From positions 24,068,255 through 24,132,254 of the forward strand of contig CM022670.1 in the NCBI GenBank assembly GCA_012295275.1: DNA of 64,000 bases, given 5' to 3'. The notes under the pieces are model-generated. The model did not search any database and had not been told where the DNA came from. It saw only the letters and a program-made list of their open reading frames with translations. Source of the stretch: Chrysomallon squamiferum (lineage: Eukaryota; Mollusca; Gastropoda; Neomphalida; Peltospiridae). The translations under genes were made by a program, and so were the position numbers. Shown here one piece after another: positions 25,001-34,771 of the stretch (positions are counted from its first letter, which is position 1; every line of letters begins with the position of its first letter).

Positions 25001-28000
25001 GCATGGAAATAAATTAAGCAACACCCAATTCATAGACATATAATTCTGTGAATTAGGAATGATTTATGTGGCATCTTGCTCAGTAGCATGAATTTCAAGA
25101 TGTTCTGTGAGCATGCAACGATGAATAATGGATGTGAAATGTCATTCCCTCAGTAGTGTTGAAATGAAGATAATAATGATTACATGTCATATTTTCTCCT
25201 GTCATAAATGTCATGGCACATTGTAAATTGTCAGAGGCTACAAGTTGGTAAATTATTGGCATTAGAAATGCAGGAATGTCCCTCAGACAAAATGGATGTC
25301 AACTTGGACATCATATATTCATTATTTCAAGACTGTTAAAGAAACAGGGCTACCAATGATGAAGCTTGTCCAAGACCTGGCAGACCACAATAAAAGAGGA
25401 TAAAGCAGTGTTGAGACTTGTTAGACACCATTCATGGGACTCGAGCACATCTTTAAAACAATGGAAGTTACCAGGGAGAGTGAAATCTGCTAAAAGCATT
25501 AGGATAAAGGACCAGAATTCTATGTTTAGCTCACAGTGTATTCGCTGGATCATTGTACCATCTTCAAATCAACCAGAGTATTTCATTGTATTATTGGCTA
25601 AGTTTCTCCTCATCCCTTTCTGTTCATTGAAAATTTCATATGGTATGGAAATCTTTGACACATTTCACACATCAGTTTATTAAAATGGCTCAGACAGAGC
25701 AAATACAGATGTTGCTTAATTATTCTGTGTGTGTGTGTGTGTGTATACACACAGACAATAACATATACATACATATATACCTACATACATACTAAAATTA
25801 GAATAATTTTTATACCTTTAACGGATTCTGATTATGAAAAGAGCTCAATATCAGTAAAACAAAAATTATATTGTTTAAGTTAAATATATTCAAAATAAAA
25901 GAAACCTAACTATAAACTTTATATATCTGGTATTTAGGCTAACTTTGATAAACCATTGCTGATGCCAAAGACAGAAGAAGCTGATCTACTAGAGAAGCAG
26001 CAGGAAGACAGCTTGGTGGCAAGGATGAAGATGTTTGTGCATCTTCGCCAAGATCTTGAGCGGGTTTGTGATAAAGTCATATTTAATTCATTAGATTATT
26101 TTGTCCTTCGCGAATATTAAAGTGTGCTCCTGAATCTGGCAAAAATATTGTTAATATAAGTTTTTTGTTTTTTTTACCAACAACAAAGTTTCAGAAACGG
26201 ATGAAACTGGATATTTTAGTTTTTTATTAGAATGGAAATTTAAAATAATTTTTTTTTTTATAATTTATAATTCTCTCAAGGTTTTCTGCTCATAAATGTC
26301 ATTGTGAGGATTGTTTAAAACAAATTTATTCATACATGTAATAAACACCTCAAGTTAACTGTCACATTAATAACTTCTAAATTAATGGTACTTGTTTGGT
26401 GTTTTCCATTGTAGGTTCGAAACTTGTGCTATATGATCAGTCGTCGTGAAAAACTGAAGAGACAGTACTACAAATCACGTGAAAATGCTTTCAAGGCAGC
26501 AGTAAATATACTAACAAATGACAGTCTGAAGCTGACAGCAAGAGAATGTGAAAAGATTGCAGACCAATACAACAGAAACAGCTTGTATGAGGGGTTAGGT
26601 CAGCAAGATCCACCTGTCCTTAAACCTATACGTCCACTTAAACTGTCTGAGATTAAACGAAATCTGAACAGGTGCAAATCACCATACACATCAGACTCTG
26701 AGAGTCAGAACAGTGATGCTGCCTATATTCCAGGTCAGCGTGTTCGATCAGTGTCAAAAAGCAGCACTGGGTCCAAATCAACAAAGGATGAAATTCCTAT
26801 CCTTGAACCAGAAATTCCAATTAAAACATACTTTGGAAATGACGATGTTGACGTAATTAGTCTTGAATCTAGAGGTGAGGTTCCTGAAATAGAAAATAGG
26901 GATGTTGACATCAGGAGACCCAACCAGAGAAAGCAGAGTTTTGAAGATAAGCAGAGTGACACATCTGAAGGTGAAATGACTGATCAAAGTGAGACATCAG
27001 AAAATAAAATAAAAACCCCTGAAAGAAGAGAGAGTGTTGACGGATTTGATAGTGAAAGTGCTGTGAAACTGAAAGTTTTGTCAAAAACTGGAAAGGATGT
27101 GAAAATGGAAGTAATTGTGAAAAAAGAACCTGAGGAAATGGTTATAAAATGTGAACCTGAAAGTGATGCTACAAAAAGTGAATCTGAAAGTCCTGTAAAG
27201 GATGAACCTAGTGAAAGTTATACTCCTAAAGAAATTAGTAGTGCTTCAGAAATTAACAGACCTAAAAAAAGAAGCACAGATAAACACAGGAAAAGACATA
27301 AACAGTCATTTTATCGAGAAGACAGAACACTACGCAGACAACAAAAACATAAAAATAGAAATGAAAACAATTTGGATGAGTTGAAACGTATGTCCATACA
27401 TTCAGTAGGCAGACATAAAGATAAAACTGGCCACAGCCGTGATTCAGAATCAGTTTCTCCTGTTAAACAGGTGAACAAGGAAAGGCGATCAAGTCGTCAG
27501 ATGTTGCCTTCTAATGGTGGTAGCAGAATAAAAACAGATAAGAATAATTCTGTTCAGATGGTTGGCTTGAATGCTATGTACATTGTAGAAAATTCTATAA
27601 AGCAAAGAGTGCAAAACAAGCTGTTAAAATCAAGACAGTCACGGTATCTTAATGGTTTGTATGACAAGTCCCTGAGGAAAATAGACAGCTATTTCTTAGT
27701 GAAGAACGATTCACAAGGGAGAACAAGTCCTGCTAACAATCAATCTGGTCGTGTTCTCAATGAAATACCATCGGGGTTGGGAAAAAGTGCTTTTGAACAG
27801 AACAAGCTGTTTGGTGAGCAGTGCTTATCAAAAGAATATAATGGATATAGCACACCTCATAAAACAAATGGTGTGCAGAGCAATCAGCTGACACCACAGT
27901 CAGGCAGAGGAACAGGGGAAATGATAAAAGACTTGAAAGCAGTGTTTTTACAAGAAACAACTGGATCTCCAGAAACAAGGAGTGTGAGGCGGCGAATTGA

Positions 28001-28325
28001 AGCAGTTTTTGACAGTGATACAAAAAAGAATATATTTGAAGAGGCTGGATTGGACAGTCTGTCATCAGACTTCTGTGGTGATGAATTTAAAAATATTGAA
28101 TTAGTTACAGACGGCCATGGATATAGATCTCAGTCACCACTTTCTTCTGAGACGGAAGGTTCTGTTACTTCTCATAGGTCAAGGGACAGTACTCCACGAA
28201 GGATAACTAGGAGTCATTGTATAGACACAGATGAAAACTCTTTAGATAGTGTGCAGTCTTTGCATAATACATCTAAGTTGAGATTACGTGAAGGCTGGTT
28301 AAGAGCCTCTCATTTCAAATCATGA
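19069..28325 (+). CDS. JADE1: JADE family PHD-finger protein, HBO1 acetyltransferase complex scaffold
   Basis: Coding segments: 19069-19132 (or -19093), 19549-19629, 19917/19920-19984, 20253-20410, 20564-20608, 20811-20971, 21081-21139, 21314-21403, 21751-21813, 22050-22168, 22517-22622, 22791-22964, 23536-23672, 23878-23998, 25938-26063, 26415-28325; about 1160 codons. JADE proteins bridge HBO1 (KAT7) with ING4/5 and MEAF6 for histone acetylation. Visible: the N-terminal HBO1-binding block ([27 protein letters not shown]), a C4HC3 PHD finger with C237, C240, C254, C257, H262, C265, C278 and C281, then an extended PHD (about 288-405; [20 protein letters not shown]), a helical YWKLKRK segment, and [12 protein letters not shown]. 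The last exon encodes about 630 mostly disordered residues rich in Lys, Ser and Glu. The family is certain. The exact vertebrate paralogue (JADE1, 2 or 3) is not meaningful, and the N-terminal exons 1-3 are the uncertain part. Confidence 0.93.
25003..25730 (+). mobile_element. Degenerate Tc1/mariner transposon in a JADE intron
   Basis: The plus strand reads [27 protein letters not shown] and, after stops and a frame change, [23 protein letters not shown]. This is the paired helix-turn-helix DNA-binding part of a Tc1-type transposase. The remaining third has no recognisable DDE catalytic domain, so the copy is internally deleted and dead. Related termini are AAATTAAGCAACACCC on the left and, inverted, AATTAAGCAACATCTG on the right. 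Both ends run into CA/TG dinucleotides, so exact borders are uncertain. The element lies in the 1.9-kb intron between the exons ending at 23998 and starting at 25938. Confidence 0.85.
25724..25790. repeat. (TG)n and (CATA)n microsatellite at the Tc1 right edge
   Basis: TG repeats followed by CATACATA-type repeats lie at the right end of the Tc1 remnant; the left end is likewise bordered by CA repeats. Confidence 0.8.
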
Positions 28326-28560
28326 CAGATAGTTTTCAGACATACTTCATGAATTTGCTTACTGAATTTGAGATTTTTAAACATTTGCTTGCTATTTTAT
28401 GGATCACTGAAAAAGTTATTTTTAGTCTAGAAATTAGGACAGTAACAGTTTATATATAAAATATCACTGCATGAAAATTTAAAATAAACACTGAAACCAG
28501 AGGTTATTGTAATTAAATAATAAAAGTACTTTTATTAGGTTTTTAATTTTTTTTTCCACT
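28326..28560 (+). terminator. JADE 3' untranslated region with candidate poly-A signals
   Basis: Canonical AATAAA hexamers occur at 28483-28488 and 28519-28524, about 160-200 bases after the stop codon. Either could end the transcript; later A-rich hexamers could give longer forms. The gene is convergent with SCOC. Confidence 0.4.
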
Positions 28561-29345
28561 CAAAAGATAATGAGAAAGAACAAAAATTAGTCACGTGTTT
28601 AGTCTTTTCATACATTAGCTAAAATAATTTGATTAGCAGATATTTAAAATATATCAAAAGCTGTCAATAAGTTATCGAAGAAGCTACTTAAATGGGTAAA
28701 TTTTTTTGGACAGTATTTTCCTTTTTATATAATTTTAAATAACTTGTTAACAGCATTTAAAGTATCTGTTTTTTTATTCAGTTCAGTTTTATACCATCAA
28801 ACAATAGATTTGGTTTGTTATTTATTTATAGGCAGTGTTGTTTTTTTTAAAATTTAAGATAATTTATTTCCTTTTAATTTAATTTCCCAATATCTCAAAA
28901 TTGTAAATATTTTTTTTTTTTTTTAAAGCAAACAATTTGTAAATAAAAACATAAAATATATTTTTTATCCTATTTTCAATCTCAGATTGTTTGCCTGATG
29001 TAAATGCTATAAATGTTTTTTTGTTTTTTGTTTCCTTAAGAGGGGAAACTTGTAGGCAAAAGAATTTTTAAAAATCAACATTTGTATATCTGGAGTAAAA
29101 ACTGCAGACTTCACAACAATGTGCAATATTGTTTTATTTGCTTCTGACATGCATTCTCACAGTAATGAGCACAAAACATTATTTTTCTTTAATTTTCAGA
29201 AATTGCTGTCATAGTTAAATGAATATATATGTAATTAAAAGTTTGAAATCTCATACAGAAAGCATTTCAAAGAGTTTTCCCTTTTACCTTCTTATGTAGT
29301 TGTTTGTTAATAAAATTGTTTATTAATGTATAGTGAAGATTAATG
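28561..29345. other. AT-rich DNA between JADE and SCOC, no gene seen
   Basis: No coding segment supported. T-runs near 28905-28924 and 29350. It could be extended JADE 3' untranslated sequence. Confidence 0.5.
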
Positions 29346-29683
29346 TTACATTTTTTTTTTTTTTCATTTTCAATTTAAGCATACACATTTTAAAATCATT
29401 ATTAAATTGTGAGATGCATTTCATTTGAAGGAACAGATCGTAGAATACATAGGGAAAACATCCTGTCACAGATCTTTAAGCAAATATATATTATTATAAC
29501 ATTAAAATTGTCAACTTTTTTTTTTTCATTTTCAAATTAAGCAAACACATTTTAAAATCTTTATTAAATTGTGAGAGGCGTTGAATACAAATATCATTTG
29601 AAGGAAGAGATCATAGAATACATAGGAAAAACATCTGTCACAGATCTATAAGCAAATATATATTATTATAACATTAAAAGTAT
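29346..29683. repeat. Tandem duplication, two copies of about 167 bp
   Basis: Copy 1 (about 29346-29512) and copy 2 (about 29517-29683) share a T-run, CATTTTCAA, AAATTGTGAGA, TCATTTGAAGGAA, TAGAATACATAGG, GTCACAGATCT and AAGCAAATATATATTATTAT in the same order. Scattered substitutions and small insertions show that the duplication is not recent. Neither copy has a reading frame. Confidence 0.85.
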
Positions 29684-30780
29684 CAACATGTTGGCAGTTG
29701 CAACTAATTATCTGCAAAAACAGGAATGTGAAAACATTAATCAAGTCATTTGATTTTATAAAATTTGGGGTTCTGCTTCCAATGAAAAAAATTGTATTTA
29801 AATAACAGTCTGTTTTGATGATTGTTAATACAAGAGAAAAAACATTCTGTTATTAATGAAACAAATACAAGAACATGCATGTGGCTTTCTATATGCACTG
29901 AATCACTTTCAAATAAGAAAAATGTATTTATATGAAGCAATAAAGCAATAAAACAAATTTCTGTATCAAAATTATCAGAACTTTCTGAAAATAAATTAAA
30001 AATAACTTAGCTAAGATCCAGATATTTTTAAATGTTTAAAACCGTCAAATATTATTTTAACATTAAGATATTTGACTTAAACACACCTGGATCATAGATA
30101 AAAAAATAATAAAAAATTCTTCCTACCCCACCCTAAGTAAAACTGTTTTAGGGAAATACAGGTGTATTTTGATATTTTATTTTCAGAAAGCCCAGATAAT
30201 TGTGATGAAAAAATTGGCTTTTTTAGTATTATGAAGATAATTCATGGAAGTATACAAATGTACATTCAATAAATAATAAGAAATTCTGACCATATTAATA
30301 TGGTCAAATTTATCTTTTCGTAGTTTCATAATCTTGGGATGGGGACTAGTTCCTTACGAAATGTATTTGTGGAAAATTTAACAAAAATAAACAGTTAGAA
30401 GCTTTCACAATGCTGGCGATGATGACTATAAATAAAAATTATTGCACTATATTAAGCATACATTTCAGTATGACAGCCACACTAAGATGATATTGTGGAG
30501 CAACTGCTTCATAATTCACTTCAGCACTGTTTACTAAATGTAAAATTAACCAATTAGGTAACATGAATATCCAAAGCCATCTTCTTGAATCAGCGATTTC
30601 ATTGCCATTTTCACTGATGGATTCATCAGAACAGTCATAGTTCGTTTGACTAGTTTTTTATCTCTCTATCTGATTTACTGCAATGTTTTTGTTATTTTAT
30701 TATTTTTTTCTGGAAGAAAAAAAGAAAAAAGTAAATTTAAGCATAATTAACAATACAAGTTTCTAAATTCATGACATTTC
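29684..30780. other. Non-coding stretch between convergent genes
   Basis: No gene supported. It contains a perfect 18-bp palindrome, GACCATATTAATATGGTC, at 30288-30305. Confidence 0.55.
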
Positions 30781-30786
30781 AAGCAC

Positions 30787-30792
30787 TTTATT
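30787..30792 (-). terminator. Candidate SCOC polyadenylation signal
   Basis: TTTATT on the plus strand is AATAAA on the minus strand, about 460 bases after the SCOC stop codon. It is a motif match only. Confidence 0.35.
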
Positions 30793-31251
30793 ACAAAACT
30801 GATAAATTTAATAGGGATATAATTTATGGAAAGAAAACAAAAATTAAAAAAAACATGAAACATATATAAATGTGTATTTGACATATATTAATAATATCAG
30901 TAATGATTAGCCTTTAGTGGTGATTAATCAAAAGTTAGAAAACTATTAAACTATATCTGGTTTATTCCAAATAATCCATATTATTTAAGTATTAATAATA
31001 TCAATAATGGTTACTGTGAAGGTTTAATGATACATTTTCAGTGGTAATTAATTATTTGTAGTTAGAAATTATCTGATATTCCCTGACAACTGTTAAACTA
31101 TATCAGTGGTTTATACCAAATAATCTACATTATTAAAAGATTAACCCTCAATGGTATAAATGAAATGTAAAATGAACTAGAAAGCTTGAGCCACCGAATT
31201 TGTGACTTTGTTACATCAAAACTTAATATCAGCAAGATGATATCTACATAC

Positions 31252-32772
31252 TTATTTCTTTTTAGCTTTTGGTGAGGTTGACTGGAAAACGCTGCTGGCA
31301 GCCATGAGATTCTCTATATATTGACCCAAAACCTGATTTTCCGACTTCAGTTTCAAATTTTCTTCTTTGACTGAGTCGACTCGTGAAGATAAATCTACAA
31401 TGTAATATTTTTATATTTTTTATTTTTTTTAAATTTTTTAAATATTTATTCTTCCTGTTACTTAAATAGGGGTCTTTGAAGTAGTTGATACAGATGAATA
31501 CAGGTTAGTGGATATTTCACATTGTCAAAACTTTTTCAATTTGAAAGGTAAGTTTTGGCTTTAGACTTTTAAAGTAATATAAATAATGACACAAACATGG
31601 CTGTGAAACAATTTATTACTTGCATTCATGAGATCCTGTGTGGTTAAAGCTTATTTTTGAAGCTTTATTATTACAGGAATTCCTTTAGGGTTTTTTTTAA
31701 TGACTATTCCCCCTTTTACCATCATTATAAGATCCTCATTTAGCAGAAATGGGAAAGGGGAATAAATAGTTGAGCATTTTATGATGTAGTGAAATGTTCA
31801 GTACTAAGACGTGACATGTAATAAATAATCAGGTTGAAGGACTCACCATCAAGAGTGTTTTGCAACTCTAAAACCTGTGATATAAGTTTTTGTTTTTCTT
31901 CCCATTCATCTTGGTTAATATCAGGATCTAAATCTGAAAGAAGCAAACAAGCATTTTGTAATTTTTATTTTATTTTATAGTTATTCTGTAACAATAATTT
32001 TTCTTTGAGAACTTAAGAAAAAAGTTAATACAGATCTACATTAAGAATTTACTCATTTTATGTGTAAAATGTCAAACACAGGATCAAAAAAAAATTATTG
32101 GCTTTTCTTTTTTATGTTGAAGAAAACATACACAATAAGAATAAATAACAAATAATAAAAAGTATAACTAAAATAATGAACAATTTCTTACTAGTCATTT
32201 GAGTATTCACAGTAAGAACATCATTTTTGCAGTTCTCTTCCTTCACTGAATTATCAGCCATGTTCTGCTGAAGATCTATAATAATAAAAATAACAATAAC
32301 AATAAATTTAAAAAACAGATCACTACATGATTCTCTTAAACCTTTCCTTAACAACAAATGTACTGAATACTGATGGACAGAAAAACAATCCTATCTAATG
32401 TTAGTATTTTTCAAAATTTCGGTATTAAAAATATCAAAAATAATGTATATATCTATATGTATTTTCTTATTTTCTAAGAAACGATTTGGGTGAAAAACAA
32501 CAAAGTTACAATGCTAGCAACATAATAAATTTAATGTCTATGCATTGTATCAGTAATACACAAGCTGCTTTGACTTCGGCTTCGCTTAACTTCTTATATC
32601 TTACATTCATAGACTCTTACGAGACAAATATAAATTTATACTGAATTTCAAATATAAATTATTATAATGAGACAACTGACTGATAGTTGAATAAACACAA
32701 ACATTTACCATGTTCGCCGTCACTGGATAACGGTATATTGTCGAGGTCACTGCTAATATCACCGCCAGACAT
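31252..32772 (-). CDS. SCOC: SCOC, short coiled-coil protein of Golgi and autophagy membranes
   Basis: Minus-strand exons: 32709-32772 (start ATG at 32770-32772), 32192-32275, 31847-31933, 31252-31394 (stop TAA). Junction phases agree and give a protein of about 125 residues. The last two exons encode the coiled-coil core: [17 protein letters not shown], then [20 protein letters not shown] and [20 protein letters not shown], nearly identical to vertebrate SCOC. SCOC binds ARL1 at the Golgi and, with FEZ1 and UVRAG, regulates autophagy. The N-terminal 48 residues are acidic and variable. A second in-frame ATG in exon 2 (inside [12 protein letters not shown]) could start a shorter form like the short human isoforms. 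All splice sites are GT-AG. Identification is firm because the core is unmistakable. Confidence 0.96.
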
Positions 32773-33050
32773 TTCCAAATTTTTATGTAATCCTTTAGAC
32801 TCTAGAGCGTTGAAAAAATATTTATATTTTATGTTGTAGTCTAGAGATTACGAAAGTGTCCTACTTTCAGTGATCGTCGGTAATTATTCTATTTTTATTT
32901 TGTTCACATTTAACACCATCTGAAAGCAAGAAAAATATCATTTAATGAATTATAAAAATGAATACATTTTATGCACTGAATTTTATAAAAGAATACTACT
33001 TACAAATTAACTACAGATCAATTCACGAGAAGGTCGCCATCTTTTGATCA
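32773..33050 (-). other. SCOC 5' untranslated exon and leader intron
   Basis: The start-codon exon extends upstream to an acceptor, CTTGCTTTCAG, at 32920-32930 on the minus strand. A donor, GTAAGTAG, lies at about 32997-33004, so a small non-coding first exon (about 33005-33045) is likely. The leader exon begins with an upstream ATG (32917-32919) whose 23-codon frame ends before the SCOC start, a possible translational brake. Confidence 0.5.
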
Positions 33051-33070
33051 CGTGGGATCATGACGTCAGA
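33027..33070 (-). promoter_or_regulatory. SCOC core promoter: YY1-like site, E-box and full CRE
   Basis: On the minus strand AAGATGGCGACC (about 33027-33043) resembles the YY1 element found at transcription starts. Just upstream are CACGTG at 33049-33054 (palindromic E-box, USF/MITF/TFEB type) and TGACGTCA at 33061-33068 (full CREB/ATF site). Position directly before the predicted first exon supports a real promoter. The factor names are consensus matches, not proof of binding. Confidence 0.55.
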
Positions 33071-33689
33071 AGGAAATGTCAACCTCGGTTATATATTCTA
33101 AACGAACATTGTGATTTAACATGGTGGTTTCTAAACATTAAATAAGAAGAAAAAAGAAAAAAAAAGAATAAAAATTCTTGTTTCACATGAATTATAAAAC
33201 TGTGAAACGTGAATCTGATATGCATTTCTTACTATCGCCATATAATTAGATTAACATACATACGCTAATATATATTATAATATTTATATATGTTGTTTAT
33301 TTAAATGTTGAATTAAAGCATCTAATAGAATCGCGAAGCAGTTAGTTTCTAATTTTAGGTTTGCAGAATTTCATGAAGATATTTTGATATTTTAAAGAAT
33401 GTCAATATCATTTTATGGATACAAAAAGGTGAATTTATTTATTGTTCATCGAATACCTTTTTATAGTATTGCTGCTTCTACTGGTGAGAACAAATTTTGT
33501 TAGTTAATTCGTAAAATAAAATAAAAATAACAATAAATACATTTAAAAAAAAATGCAGTGATACTTTTTTCTTTTCTCTCAGTTCAAATTTATTAATCGT
33601 AAGTCAGTAATATTGATTCAGAGAATTTCAATAATTCATGTTCTACAGAAGACGTCATGAATGCTAAATAAGTTGCTCAGTGCATAGTT

Positions 33690-33885
33690 TTGTTCGGCAA
33701 TAGCTCATTCGGCTAAATTCGTTTAACTGCCGATTACAGTCGAGCTTTTCCGACTCCTTCAAGCACCTGCATGTTGAGCCGAGCAACTATCAATACTATG
33801 TTGAAGCGGGGAACGTTTACCATGGATATGAAGAGAATTACGTTTTCACACGGATTTTATTCTTGAGAGTGACACTTTTTAACAG
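33690..33885 (+). other. Possible 5' untranslated first exon of the WW-domain gene
   Basis: This patch has higher complexity and more CpG than its surroundings (for example TTCGGCTAAATTCG and GAAGCGGGGAACG) and ends at TTAACAG|GTGAAG, a good donor. Only short frames are present, so it would be untranslated. It lies about 640 bp from the SCOC promoter in divergent orientation and 3.9 kb before the WW exon. Assignment to that gene is inference. Confidence 0.35.
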
Positions 33886-34733
33886 GTGAAGTAATATTTC
33901 GTTGTTTCAGTTTACTATCAGTCCCTTATATCTCATGTACGATCAGATTATGATTATTGTTTATTTATTTATTTTAAAAGAATAGAAAAGAAAAAATAAA
34001 GAAGTCAAAATGGGAAAAACACATGATATTGAAATACCCGATTATTCGTCTATGGGTCGCATGATATCTGAGTTATCTGAGGTGTAATTTGGAATAAAGC
34101 CAAATTTATTGACACAGTAGAAATTTTTCTGTAAAGACCATTTTGTCTATCAGTAATTTAAAATATGTAATAATATATATATCATAATACAACAATAAAT
34201 TTGTTTTGAAAATGTTTACAATTTATAATTCGTATGTATATAATGTTCAGTCTTCGCTATAATAATATTGAAAAGAAAAAGAAAAAAGGAAATTAATAAA
34301 TAAATCAACAAATAAATAAATAATAATCAATTAAGAGAAAGAAAAGAATTAAAATAATAATGCAAGTACATTAATTTTTTTTTTTTTTTAGCTTAAATAT
34401 GTATATACTTAAAATTAAAATTACATAAACTGTCAGTGTAAATCTTCAGCATTTATTATTCAAATTTATTATTATTATTATTTTTTTTTTAATACTTAAA
34501 ATTCCTTTAGGTAAGTTAAATCTCTAACTTTATTAAATACTGTGACTTATGATATGTATTTTTTAAAAACCCTCCTGAAATGTGATACTCCATATACATG
34601 AACAAGATGTAGAAATAGATTGTCATCAAAAAGTTGACCAAAACAAAAATTTAAAAATATTTCATTATATCTGTTATACTTTCCTTTAAGTCCTAATGAT
34701 TCTTATATATGTGTATATAAATACATACATACT

Positions 34734-34771
<38 letters not shown>

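Noticed and set aside
26735-28065. Minus-strand frames overlapping the last JADE exon
   Set aside because: Shadows of the long coding exon on the opposite strand.
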